Shown piece by piece: positions 8,179 through 16,412 of a stretch of 64,000 nt of DNA (within the stretch, counting starts at the first letter, position 1; every line of letters starts with the position of its first letter). A program made the position numbers and the translations under genes. Source of the DNA: JACJWR01 sp963752505 (lineage in GTDB: Bacteria > Actinomycetota > Actinomycetes > S36-B12 > UBA10799); assembly GCA_963752505.1 (NCBI GenBank), contig CAVVYM010000009.1, positions 124,001-188,000 of the forward strand, written 5' to 3'. The notes under the pieces are model-generated. The model saw only the letters and a list, made by a program, of their open reading frames with translations. It had not been told where the DNA came from and searched no databases.

Positions 8179-10388
8179 GGTCGACCACCCGAAATCGGCT
8201 CGGCTGGCTGCTACTCGTGCTCGGAACGGTGGTGGTGAGTCTGGCGGGTCTGTCGGTGGCCGCCAATACTGCACTGGCCGACAGCGACTCGTTCGCCAGT
8301 CGGATCAACGAAGTGCGCAAGGATCCTCACGTCGCCGCCGAGGCCGGCCAACTTGCGGCGGAGCAGATCATTGCCGCGAAACCTGATCTGGTGGCGGTGA
8401 AGCCGCTGCTGGAGGGCGTCACGACCTGGGTGGTGGGCAGCTCGGCGCTGGATGAGCCCTTCACCACAACTGCGCGGGAAGTCCACCGCTCACTCACCAG
8501 CGCCGACGGCAATACCGTGGTGCTTCGGCTGGTGGATCTCGGTGCGGCCGTCACCGGGGCGCTGTCGACGTTGGCACCGGATCTAGCCGAACGCATCCCA
8601 GCAGACCTCACCGTGACCTTGTCCGAGGTTGGTTCAGGAACCGCACTGACGCCAATCATCGCCGCCGCCACCACCATCTATGTCCTCGCGTGGATCCTGC
8701 CCCTCCTCGGTGCCGGGCTACTCCTCGCAGCGGTACTCACAAGCACCCAGCGTCGGCACTTCGTGATCCGGTCCGGTGCGGCGTGCCTGATCGCGGCCGG
8801 CGTTTTGGGCATAGCGATCGCGGCCGGGGCCGGGGCCGCGTGGACGCAACCGGACGACACCCTCGCAGGGGCCTTCATCTCGGCACTGTGGTCCGCCTTC
8901 GCCAGCGCCTTCATCACACCGGCCGTGGTGTTGGCGATCGTCGGGCTCTTCCTCATCGCGTCAGCGGGCGCGTTGCTGCCCCGGCTGGACGTTGTCAAGG
9001 TGCTCCGCTCGGCCTGGGCGGAGATCTCGGGCCAACGGGCCAGCCCCGGTTGGGCCGTGACCCACGGGGTCCTCGTCGTCGCACTGGGCCTCGCCGTCCT
9101 CGCGTGGCCCGCAGCCGCCCTCACCCTCGTCGTCGTCGCGGCCGGTGTGGTGATCGTGCTCACCGGGATGTCGGAGATCTCGAGGGTGGCCGCGGCACGC
9201 GCCGCCGTCGAGCAGGGTCAGGACGAGCCTTGGCACGTCGCTTCGCGACGGTGGCTAGCGGCGGCGGGCGCCGGAGCGGCGGTCGCCGGTGTGACATTCG
9301 CAGGCGTCGCGCTGGCGTCGGCCCCCACCTCGCCGACCCAGCCGGTGGCAGACCAGCGTGCGGGGGTAGGCGTGAACGACCCCGATGGCGGGTGCAACGG
9401 CTACGTGGAACTCTGCGATCGTACGTATGATGCCGTCGCCTACCCGGCCGCACACAACGCGATGTCGGCAGCCGACCAGCCGGGCTGGTTCCTGCCAGAG
9501 CAGCCCACCAGCTTGGTGGGAAGCCTCGAGGCCGGCGTCAGAGTCCTGCTCTTCGACACGTGGTACGGCCAGGAGACCGACCGTGGCGTGATCACGGTGC
9601 CGCGCGACCGCGCTGCTGCTGAGGCGCAGGCTCGTGAGCAGTTCGGCGATGCGACGGTGGATTCGGCGCTGCGCCTCGCCGACGACGCTCGCGCGGATCC
9701 GACCGGCCAGGTTCGTCCCTACATGTGCCACACCTTGTGCGAACTCGGTGCCACCGACTTCGAGCAATCCATGGCTGGCGTCGCCGCCTGGATGCGCGCC
9801 AACCCCCGCGAGGTGGTCACGTTCTTCATCCAGGACGTGGTGACCCCCGCCGACACCGCGGCCGTCCTCGAACGGACCGGATTAGCCGAACAGGCCCTCG
9901 TCATCTCTCGTGGCGACGAATTCCCGACCCTGCGCGAGATGATCGACGCCGGCACCCGACTCGTCGTCTTGCTGGAGGAGGAATCAGGCGGCGAGGAATA
10001 CCCCTACCTGTTGCCCGGCTTCGAGTGGACCCAAGAGACCCCCTACTCGTTCGACAGCGCCACCGACTTCTCGTGCGACCCAAACCGCGGCGAGTCCGCC
10101 TCCCCGCTGTTCCAACTCAACCACTGGCTCGCCGGCTTCGGCTCGCTGGTGAGCGACGCCGCCGCCGTCAACACCGTCGAGGTGCTAGGCGCACGCGCGG
10201 CCGAATGCGAACAGGAGCGAGGCCGGTTGCCGAATTTCGTCGCGGTCAACTACTACAACCTGGGTGACCTCTTCGCGGTGGTGGATCAGCTGAACCAGGT
10301 GGGCGACTACAGCGACCCCGCGCCGCCGGATTCGGGCTCGGACTCTCCGTCGGCCGTTCCGTCGGATGCAAAGGCGGCAGCAGCCTGA
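8175..10388 (+). CDS. polytopic membrane protein fused to PI-PLC-X-like domain
   Basis: A 737-residue protein in two parts. Residues 1-385 carry an N-terminal helix (about 10-30), a roughly 125-residue extracytoplasmic stretch, and about six more membrane segments (about 160-190, 200-222, 246-268, 295-332 as two, and 362-382). From about 405 comes a domain resembling the phosphatidylinositol-specific phospholipase C X-box. One catalytic-type His is in PAAHNAMS (His427), the other in MCHTLCELGA (His519), with VTFFIQDVV between barrel strands. Topology places the barrel outside the membrane. It may act on phosphoinositides or other phosphodiester lipids, but activity is inferred. It is coupled to the amidase by an ATGA overlap. 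Confidence 0.78.
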   Translation: MRSTTRNRLGWLLLVLGTVVVSLAGLSVAANTALADSDSFASRINEVRKDPHVAAEAGQLAAEQIIAAKPDLVAVKPLLEGVTTWVVGSSALDEPFTTTAREVHRSLTSADGNTVVLRLVDLGAAVTGALSTLAPDLAERIPADLTVTLSEVGSGTALTPIIAAATTIYVLAWILPLLGAGLLLAAVLTSTQRRHFVIRSGAACLIAAGVLGIAIAAGAGAAWTQPDDTLAGAFISALWSAFASAFITPAVVLAIVGLFLIASAGALLPRLDVVKVLRSAWAEISGQRASPGWAVTHGVLVVALGLAVLAWPAAALTLVVVAAGVVIVLTGMSEISRVAAARAAVEQGQDEPWHVASRRWLAAAGAGAAVAGVTFAGVALASAPTSPTQPVADQRAGVGVNDPDGGCNGYVELCDRTYDAVAYPAAHNAMSAADQPGWFLPEQPTSLVGSLEAGVRVLLFDTWYGQETDRGVITVPRDRAAAEAQAREQFGDATVDSALRLADDARADPTGQVRPYMCHTLCELGATDFEQSMAGVAAWMRANPREVVTFFIQDVVTPADTAAVLERTGLAEQALVISRGDEFPTLREMIDAGTRLVVLLEEESGGEEYPYLLPGFEWTQETPYSFDSATDFSCDPNRGESASPLFQLNHWLAGFGSLVSDAAAVNTVEVLGARAAECEQERGRLPNFVAVNYYNLGDLFAVVDQLNQVGDYSDPAPPDSGSDSPSAVPSDAKAAAA

Positions 10389-10600
10389 TCGGCTTCTTCC
10401 TGCCACAGCACGGCCATCGCCTCTTGTTTGCGGCGCGCGCGCCAGGTCAGCACCGATCCGACCGCCGCGGCCGTGAGAACTGCCAGCGCGGACAGCCCGA
10501 GGCCCACTTTGATGGCATGCGCCCACGTGATTTCACCGGGCTTCGGGGCGCTCGCCGGTTCTGCCGACTCAACCGCATCTGCGCTGGCGGGGGTGCTCAT
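10307..10600 (-). CDS. small single-pass membrane protein, unknown
   Basis: A 97-residue protein with an acidic/Pro-Ala N-terminus, one membrane helix (about 30-50, VGLGLSALAVLTAAAVGSVL), a basic stop-transfer segment TWRARRKQ and an acidic C-tail. A GATGAGG ribosome binding site lies 9 nt upstream of the ATG. Its last 82 bp overlap the 3' end of the convergent PI-PLC-like gene. I do not recognise the family. The overlap lowers confidence in the exact C-terminus, but the membrane topology is coherent. Confidence 0.55.
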   Translation of the reverse strand: MSTPASADAVESAEPASAPKPGEITWAHAIKVGLGLSALAVLTAAAVGSVLTWRARRKQEAMAVLWQEEADQAAAAFASDGTADGESEPESGGAGSL

Positions 10601-10689
10601 GGTGTGAACCTCATCTCGACTAAGCCTCCTGCTCGAACTCCATCACACCACACAACAGGAGTGCCCATCTGGCGCGATCAGGGTTAGCG

Positions 10690-11430
10690 TCACGCTCGGT
10701 AGTCCGTCCACTTCGACCCGTCCCAATAGCGCATGCGCCCGGGCGTCTCCGGATCCGGATACCAGCCGGCCTGCGGTCCGACCGGTGTCGCCGGCAGGGC
10801 AGCGGCCGCCGGGTGAGGTACGGCTGGGGGTGCGGGTGCGGCTACCAAGGTGGCCGGCTGGTGCTTGCTGCCGCGCAGCACGAGCCGCACGAGCAGGAGC
10901 GCGATACCAGACACGAACAGCAGACCGGAGAAGACAGCGATGCCGAACCACAATGCGCCCCTCGCGAAGGCCGACACGATGCTGGGAGTGACGAGCACTG
11001 CCGAGGCATCCTGGCCGCCGATGTCGATGCGATAGGACCCTTCGGTGGTGACATCGAACGACGCCACGCTCTCGTAAACGCCCGATCCCTGAGTGACGGT
11101 CTGTGTCGTCGTGCTGGTGCGCACTGTCACCTCTCCGGCGGGACCCGTAATGGTGAAATCTGGCGGCGTCAGCTTGAGCGCCGTGCCGTCAGCCCGCTGC
11201 AGGATGGTGTGCACCCCTGGTGAAAGGTCCAGCTGCACGCTACCCGGCGTCTCAATGGGCGTCTGTGTGATCGATTTCGCCGCGCCCGCCAGACCCGACA
11301 CCAGCAGGGTCAGACTGACGATACCCAGCAACAATCCGAGCACCGCGAGGATGATTCCCGGCCACAGCAGACCGCGATACGGCGGTCGGTCCTTGCTCGC
11401 CGCCGATGTCAGGTCGGACTCGGTGCTCAT
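10690..11430 (-). CDS. DUF2510 membrane protein
   Basis: A 246-residue protein with one helix near the N-terminus (about 25-50), an extracytoplasmic beta-rich region of about 100 residues, a second helix (about 165-190) and a Pro/Ala linker. It ends in the DUF2510 motif AGWYPDPETPGRMRYWDGSKW, typical of actinobacterial membrane proteins. The start ATG overlaps the stop of the upstream cyclophilin gene (ATGA), so the two are co-translated. An in-frame extension further upstream is a shadow of cyclophilin coding. The function is unknown. Confidence 0.82.
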   Translation of the reverse strand: MSTESDLTSAASKDRPPYRGLLWPGIILAVLGLLLGIVSLTLLVSGLAGAAKSITQTPIETPGSVQLDLSPGVHTILQRADGTALKLTPPDFTITGPAGEVTVRTSTTTQTVTQGSGVYESVASFDVTTEGSYRIDIGGQDASAVLVTPSIVSAFARGALWFGIAVFSGLLFVSGIALLLVRLVLRGSKHQPATLVAAPAPPAVPHPAAAALPATPVGPQAGWYPDPETPGRMRYWDGSKWTDYRA

Positions 11431-12077
11431 GAGCCGGCCACCGTGGCGGTCTCGATCGTGACCGGCAGCGCCGGCGGGCCGTCGGTTCCACCGCCTCGCA
11501 CCCCGGCGGCGGCTACGCGCTGAACCACGTCCAGACCGCTGGTAACCGTCCCCCACACGGTGTAGTTGGGAGAAAGGGTGGTGTTTTCGTACACCAGGAA
11601 GAACTGCGAGCCGTTCGTGTTGGGACCGGCATTGGCCATCGCTACGGTGCCGGCCGGATAGTTGTTGGCAGCTGCAGCAGGAAGGTTCTCGTCGGGAATC
11701 TGGTAGCCGGGCCCGCCCAAACCTGTCCCTTCCGGGTCGCCGCACTGCAGCACGTAGAGGCCCGCCGTGGTGAGGCGATGACAACTCGTGCCGTCGAAAT
11801 AGCCTCCCTCTGCCAGGTACGTCATGGACGCGTCTGTGATCGGAGCAGCCGGGTCCATGGCGATTTCGATCGTCCCCTCATTGGTGACCAGCGTCATGAC
11901 GGCGTTGTCAGGGACCGCGGGGAATGAGGGAGTCTGCCCAGCCGGGGAGGACTGCGAGGCACCCGATGTTGCCGCAGCGGAGCCGTTCGATCCCCCGGAG
12001 TCCGAGCCGCACGCGGCCACCAGTAGACCTGCCGCCAGCACCATGCCGATGCGTCCGGTGAACCTCAGCCCAAACAT
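11427..12077 (-). CDS. cyclophilin-type peptidyl-prolyl isomerase, lipoprotein
   Basis: A 216-residue exported cyclophilin that speeds proline cis-trans isomerisation of proteins outside the membrane. The signal peptide ends in a lipobox (LLVAACGS), followed by a Ser/Gly-rich linker and a cyclophilin domain. Typical elements are SCHRL (active-site Arg), LQCGDPEGTGLGGPGY and NTNGSQFFLVY. The start at 12077 is decided by a GGAGG 8 nt upstream; the longer frame to 12149 would put about 24 residues before the signal peptide. TAGGGT at 12136-12141 is a plausible -10, giving a leader of about 55 nt. It is coupled to the DUF2510 gene. Confidence 0.88.
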   Translation of the reverse strand: MFGLRFTGRIGMVLAAGLLVAACGSDSGGSNGSAAATSGASQSSPAGQTPSFPAVPDNAVMTLVTNEGTIEIAMDPAAPITDASMTYLAEGGYFDGTSCHRLTTAGLYVLQCGDPEGTGLGGPGYQIPDENLPAAAANNYPAGTVAMANAGPNTNGSQFFLVYENTTLSPNYTVWGTVTSGLDVVQRVAAAGVRGGGTDGPPALPVTIETATVAGS

Positions 12078-12135
12078 GTGCGGCGCCTCCAACTTTCCGT
12101 TGACTGTTCGCGCGGCCCAGCGAACCGCGCTCATT

Positions 12136-12141
12136 ACCCTA
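12136..12141 (-). promoter_or_regulatory. -10 box of cyclophilin operon
   Basis: TAGGGT on the minus strand, about 58 nt upstream of the ATG at 12077. The leader carries the GGAGG ribosome binding site at 12086-12090. Confidence 0.4.
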
Positions 12142-12240
12142 CGTCCCACCGCACTTCGCGGCGGGAAGGCCTGGGCATGGAGATCATGGTGTCTGGCGTC
12201 GTGCGCTGGACGGAAACTGGGGAATGCCCGACCCTGCGCC

Positions 12241-12246
12241 TACTAT
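12241..12246 (+). promoter_or_regulatory. -10 box of DUF4126 gene
   Basis: TACTAT ends 7 nt before the ATG at 12254, selecting that ATG over the upstream in-frame ATG at 12224. Confidence 0.55.
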
Positions 12247-12253
12247 TGCCGCC

Positions 12254-12838
12254 ATGGAGGCCTCGTGGTTGCTGCTCACCGGCGTCGGTCTCGCAGCGGC
12301 AGCCGGGTTGAACGCCTACATCCCGCTCCTGATCGCCGGGATCCTCGCTCGCGCAGATGTCATCACGCTCACCTCGCCCTACGACATGCTCGAATCGAAC
12401 ACCGCCCTGGCGATCGTGGCGGTCCTGTTGGTGGTCGAATTCTTCGCCGACAAAGTGCCAGCCGTGGATTCGGTAAATGACGCGATTCAGACGCTCATAC
12501 GCCCGGCGTCGGGGGCGCTGCTCTTCGCCGGTGTTTTCGCCGGCGATGCGCAGTGGGTGCAAGTGCTTGCCCTCATCGGTGGGCTGGTGACCGCTGGTTC
12601 CGTGCACGGCGCGAAATCAACGGCGCGCCCGGTCGTCAATGTCACCACGGCCGGAGTGGGCGCACCGGTGGCCAGTGTTGTCGAAGATGCCCTGTCCGTC
12701 TCCCTCACGCTCGCCGCGGTGTTCGTGCCCGTCCTCGTCGTCGTCCTCCTCATCGTCATGCTCATCATCTTCTTGCGACTGCGAAGACGCTGGAAAGGAC
12801 GGCGAAACGCCACCCTGGACTCCTCCGTGGCGAATTAG
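12254..12838 (+). CDS. DUF4126 family membrane protein
   Basis: A 194-residue integral membrane protein with about five to six helices, beginning directly with the first helix (LLLTGVGLAAAAGLNAYIPL). The GLNAY element and the conserved D-x-V-x(n)-D-S-V-N-D segment after the second helix (EFFADKVPAVDSVNDA) are typical of DUF4126. The C-terminus is basic (RLRRRWKGRRN), so it faces the cytoplasm. The function is unknown. It is monocistronic, with a leaderless-type promoter. Confidence 0.78.
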   Translation: MEASWLLLTGVGLAAAAGLNAYIPLLIAGILARADVITLTSPYDMLESNTALAIVAVLLVVEFFADKVPAVDSVNDAIQTLIRPASGALLFAGVFAGDAQWVQVLALIGGLVTAGSVHGAKSTARPVVNVTTAGVGAPVASVVEDALSVSLTLAAVFVPVLVVVLLIVMLIIFLRLRRRWKGRRNATLDSSVAN

Positions 12839-12896
12839 AGCGTGGCACCCGGGATTCAGGTGCGCCAATCGCCCGCGGGCCAGCAACTCGGGGGCC

Positions 12897-12902
12897 TAGC
12901 CT
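12897..12902 (+). promoter_or_regulatory. -10 box of pseudo-ABC/YhgE operon
   Basis: TAGCCT ends 6 nt before the ATG at 12909. Confidence 0.55.
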
Positions 12903-12908
12903 GGCCCC

Positions 12909-13541
12909 ATGGACCAAGCAACGCCCGCGGCCCGGCGCGCGACATGGACTGACGTGACGGTCGAACACCACGGGGTAGGACTGCTGCGTAGTTTGTCCGC
13001 CACTGCCACCGACGGGCAGGTGATCGGCGTCGTGGGACCGGCGTCCGAGGGACTCGATGTGGCGCTCCTGGCGTTGGCCGGGCGCTACGCACCCGTGCGC
13101 GGATCGGTGACCATTCTCGGTGCACCCGCGTCAGTCGCCGTGGTGGCCGATCCGATCACGGACGCAATCGACGACCCGCTGATGCATGTGCGGGAGGCCG
13201 TCGGGGAAGTCGCCCGTATCCCGCAGGGTAGCGATCGCGCATCCTTCACGGAGTGGTCACTGAGTGCTGCGGGCCTCGCCGAGCGGGCCACGCGCGTGGT
13301 CGGCGACCTGACCATGATGGAACGTGTCCGACTCGGTATCGCCCTGGCCGCGGCCTCCGGCGCCTCGATGATCGTCCTGGATGTGTCGCCGGTGGCAGCG
13401 GATCCGGCGGCGGCGAATCTCATGGGCCTGCTGCGCCAATTGGCGAACAGTGGCCGCCTGCTCATCGTGGGTGCGCCTGTCACCCACGAGATCTTTGACG
13501 TGGTCCTACCCGTTCCGGCTCCGATGGAGGCGCTCTCATGA
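12909..13541 (+). CDS. degenerate ABC-type ATPase (no Walker A lysine)
   Basis: A 210-residue protein with the layout of an ABC nucleotide-binding domain but without its catalytic residues. At the Walker A position it reads GPASEGLD (43-50), with no Gly-Lys-Thr/Ser. The signature region is GDLTMMERVRLGIALA (about 132-147) in place of LSGGQ. Walker B is MIVLD (154-158), followed by Val159 where the catalytic Glu belongs. ATP hydrolysis is therefore not expected. The stop overlaps the start of the YhgE/Pip permease (ATGA), the usual partner of such ATPases. A structural or regulatory subunit role is inferred. It is undamaged as an ORF, so this is not simple decay. Confidence 0.75.
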   Translation: MDQATPAARRATWTDVTVEHHGVGLLRSLSATATDGQVIGVVGPASEGLDVALLALAGRYAPVRGSVTILGAPASVAVVADPITDAIDDPLMHVREAVGEVARIPQGSDRASFTEWSLSAAGLAERATRVVGDLTMMERVRLGIALAAASGASMIVLDVSPVAADPAAANLMGLLRQLANSGRLLIVGAPVTHEIFDVVLPVPAPMEALS

Positions 13542-15367
13542 TCGGCACGAGCACTGCTGCTGCATTGGCCAGGTGGTTCCGCGGGCCCCGCGCACTCTTG
13601 GGTGGCTTCGCCTTGGCTGCGGTCGCCGCCGTAGGCGCCGTGCTATTCATCGGCGCCTACTGGAATCCGCCGGGGAACACGGATCGGCTGTCCGCCGCCA
13701 TCGTCAACGAGGATGTACCCGCGACGGCCAACGGTCGCACGATCGCCGCGGGCGCGGATGTCACCTCCCGCATCGTCAACAGCGACACCCTGCAGTGGAC
13801 CGAGGCGACCATGGCTCAGGCCCAGGAGGGCCTCGACAGCGGCCGATATGCCCTCGTTCTGCGCATCCCCGACAGTTTCAGCGCCAGCGTGGCCAGCCTC
13901 GATAGCGGGACTCCTGCCCAAGCGCAGATCGTGGCCTACTCCAACGATGCGACGAACTACCTGTCAGGCGATCTCGCTGAGGACGCCATTGCAGATCTCG
14001 AAACCGAGATCAGCTCCGGATTGAGCCTCAACTTCATCAACGAGGTCTACAACGCGTTGCCGCAGGCTCGCGCCCAGGGCGAATCAGCAGTCGCCCAATC
14101 CAAGGTGCTTGCCGAAGGCATCAACGGAGCCGCCGCGCAGTCGAACGACGTCGCCAATTCCACGAAGGCTGTCGCCGAAGGTGTATCCCAGGCCGCTACG
14201 AACACGGCAAACGCAGCGAATAGTGCCAAAGGTTTGGTGACGACCGCAGGAACAGTCACGAAGTCGTCAACCGACATCCAGACCTCCGTCAACACGTTGA
14301 ACACCGGCGCCAAGTCGGTCGATAGCAATCTGGTCACTCTGGAAGCGGACCTCAAGGCCCGCAATCTGCCCGATCTCGCGGCCAAGGTCGAAGCCATCCG
14401 AACCACGCTTGCCAGTTCGGTCACCAAGCCGGCAAACGACCTCGTGACCCAGTCGACCGCTGTGGCCACCGCCACCAAGCAGCTGAGTTCCGATGCAACC
14501 GCTGTCAGCACCACGATGACTCAGACGAGCGAGCAACTGGCGAACCTGGCGACATCAGCAAGCGGCAGCGCAGATGCCGCCGCGGCACTGTCCGGCACCA
14601 TCAACAACTCGCTGGTGCCGCAGTCCGCAGAACTCAGCGAAGGGCTCGCCGACGCGGCCAGCAAGGTTCCTCCGGTGTCAGACGAACAACGGCAAGCCTT
14701 CACCACCGTGCTCGCCAAACCAATCGACATCACCCAGGAGCGTCAAAACGAGGTTCGTTTCATGGGTGAAGGTTTCGCCGCACTCTTCGTTCCGAGCGCT
14801 CTGTTTCTCGGCGCGATGGTGATCTTCCTGCTGAACCGTCCGCTGAACCGGCGGCAACTCGACCTGGGGCTGCCCGCGTGGCATGCGATGTTGACCCGTT
14901 GGCTTCCGGGCTTCGTGTGGGTGGTGGCCCAGGTCGTCCTGGTGACGGTGGGACTGCTGATACTCGGGGTACAGGCTGCGACCTGGCCGGGCCTGATCGG
15001 CCTCATGCTGCTGACCGGCGTGGCTTTCCTGTCGTTGGTTCAGTTGTTCAAAGCCATGCTGGGGGGCGGCGGCCACCTCGTCGTGCTGGCGCTCTTGCTG
15101 CTTCAGATTGTTGCGTCCGGTGCCATCTTCCCCATTCAGACGTTGGGGGGCTTCTTCGCGCTTCTGCATCCGGTCATGCCCATGACGTACGCCGTCGACG
15201 CCGTGCGCCGAACGATCGCGGGTGGTCCGCTGACGCCGTACCTGTGGATCGACGTGCTGGTGCTCGTGGCCGTGGCCGTGGCCAGCGCCGGCCTCACGGC
15301 CTACGTCGCATCGCGCAAACGGCGGGTCTCGCAAGCCGGTTTGCAGCCCGCGATCACCCTCGGCTAA
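13538..15367 (+). CDS. YhgE/Pip-type ABC-2 family membrane protein
   Basis: A 609-residue protein of the YhgE/Pip (phage-infection-protein-like) family. It has one N-terminal helix (about 20-42), a large extracytoplasmic domain with AIVNEDVPA and LVLRIPDSFSA typical of the Pip N-domain, and a long Ala/Ser/Thr-rich stretch likely to form coiled coil (about 175-375). Five to six C-terminal helices (about 415-600) form an ABC-2 permease. Relatives take part in export across the envelope, including MmpL-like or ESX-adjacent roles, but the substrate is unknown. It is translated from an ATGA overlap with the degenerate ATPase. Confidence 0.82.
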   Translation: MIGTSTAAALARWFRGPRALLGGFALAAVAAVGAVLFIGAYWNPPGNTDRLSAAIVNEDVPATANGRTIAAGADVTSRIVNSDTLQWTEATMAQAQEGLDSGRYALVLRIPDSFSASVASLDSGTPAQAQIVAYSNDATNYLSGDLAEDAIADLETEISSGLSLNFINEVYNALPQARAQGESAVAQSKVLAEGINGAAAQSNDVANSTKAVAEGVSQAATNTANAANSAKGLVTTAGTVTKSSTDIQTSVNTLNTGAKSVDSNLVTLEADLKARNLPDLAAKVEAIRTTLASSVTKPANDLVTQSTAVATATKQLSSDATAVSTTMTQTSEQLANLATSASGSADAAAALSGTINNSLVPQSAELSEGLADAASKVPPVSDEQRQAFTTVLAKPIDITQERQNEVRFMGEGFAALFVPSALFLGAMVIFLLNRPLNRRQLDLGLPAWHAMLTRWLPGFVWVVAQVVLVTVGLLILGVQAATWPGLIGLMLLTGVAFLSLVQLFKAMLGGGGHLVVLALLLLQIVASGAIFPIQTLGGFFALLHPVMPMTYAVDAVRRTIAGGPLTPYLWIDVLVLVAVAVASAGLTAYVASRKRRVSQAGLQPAITLG

Positions 15368-15391
15368 CGGATCAGGCCGCGACGCTTCCGG

Positions 15392-15676
15392 CTAGGTGGT
15401 GACCTGGACGCCCTTCCAGAAGGCCACCCGCCCGGCGATGGCCTCGGCCGCAGCCTTGGGCTCCGGGTAGGACCACGCCGCATCAGAGTTGGTCTCGCCG
15501 TCCACCACCACGTCGTAGTAGCGGGCCGTACCCTTCCACGGACACACCGACGTTGACGCGGATTCGACCAGGACGCCGGCAGCCACCGAATCACGTGGGA
15601 AGTATGGGTTGCCCTCCACCATCACGATGTCATCGCTGTCGGCAACGGTGTGACCGTTCCACTCTGCTGTCGCCAT
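15392..15676 (-). CDS. DUF427 domain protein
   Basis: A 94-residue single-domain DUF427 protein. Typical motifs are ATAEWNGHTVADSDD near the N-terminus, NPYFPRDSV, and CPWKGTARYYDV in the second half. The biochemical role is unknown. It follows the PQ-loop gene by 9 bp on the same strand. A TAGCGT 6 nt before the ATG could serve as -10, but its TAG is also the upstream gene's stop codon, so this may be coincidence. Confidence 0.85.
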   Translation of the reverse strand: MATAEWNGHTVADSDDIVMVEGNPYFPRDSVAAGVLVESASTSVCPWKGTARYYDVVVDGETNSDAAWSYPEPKAAAEAIAGRVAFWKGVQVTT

Positions 15677-15685
15677 GGGCCAACG

Positions 15686-16318
15686 CTAGGGCGCTTTCGA
15701 GGCCGACGCGACCCCAGCGGTCCTCGACTGGATCCGCGACTCCAGGACGAGCACCGCAGCCGAAGCCGACGCGGCACCGATATTGACGATCACGATCGCC
15801 CATTCCGCCGCGAGGAGGCCGTAGAGCAACCAGAGAAGCTGACCGGTGAAGAGTAGCCGCCAGGCACCCTGGGCCACTTCGGATTGCTCTGCTGCCCGCC
15901 AGGTGGCATAGGACTCGCGGGCCTGCGGCAGTGCCAGACTCAGCCCGAGTAGTACTGCCGTCACCTGGGTCACCGCCAGGGGCGCGAGCATCGCTGCGGC
16001 AAAGACCACCAACCCCGCGGGGGCTATTGCCACCGCGGTCAACCAACGGCCGCTGATGTTGCGGAGCAGGAGTGCCACGACCACTGAGAAGGCCAGCACG
16101 CCGGCAACGTTGCCCCCGATCACGGAAGCCGAATCAATGCGGAATCCGACCGCGGTCCACACCAGGCTGGTGGCCAGCAGCAGGCTCCACGAGCCCAGAC
16201 TGACCCCCTGCGCCCCATGGCGCAGCAGCACCACGATCTGTGGAATCGAGGCTGCCAGCACACAGGCGGCGGCGACAAATCCCAGGATTTCGATCATGGT
16301 CGATTGTGTCACTGGCAC
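15686..16318 (-). CDS. PQ-loop (SWEET/SemiSWEET-like) membrane protein
   Basis: A 210-residue protein with about six to seven helices and two PQ motifs, ASIPQIVVLL near residue 25 and LALPQARESY near residue 128. This indicates two repeats of a three-helix bundle as in SWEET-type sugar transporters. Length and duplication suggest a full transporter in one chain, not a dimerising SemiSWEET. Substrate is unknown; sugars or amino acids are possible. The GTG at 16318 and the ATG at 16297 (MIEILGF) are both credible starts. DUF427 lies 9 bp downstream. Confidence 0.75.
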   Translation of the reverse strand: MPVTQSTMIEILGFVAAACVLAASIPQIVVLLRHGAQGVSLGSWSLLLATSLVWTAVGFRIDSASVIGGNVAGVLAFSVVVALLLRNISGRWLTAVAIAPAGLVVFAAAMLAPLAVTQVTAVLLGLSLALPQARESYATWRAAEQSEVAQGAWRLLFTGQLLWLLYGLLAAEWAIVIVNIGAASASAAVLVLESRIQSRTAGVASASKAP

Positions 16319-16412
16319 GTCGCATGCCCTCGTGCCAGCCTGCCAAGCCGGTTAGTATCGGCAGGCGTGGCGGGCAGGTGGCCGACGTGAATCCGGAACC
16401 AAACCAGGGAGC

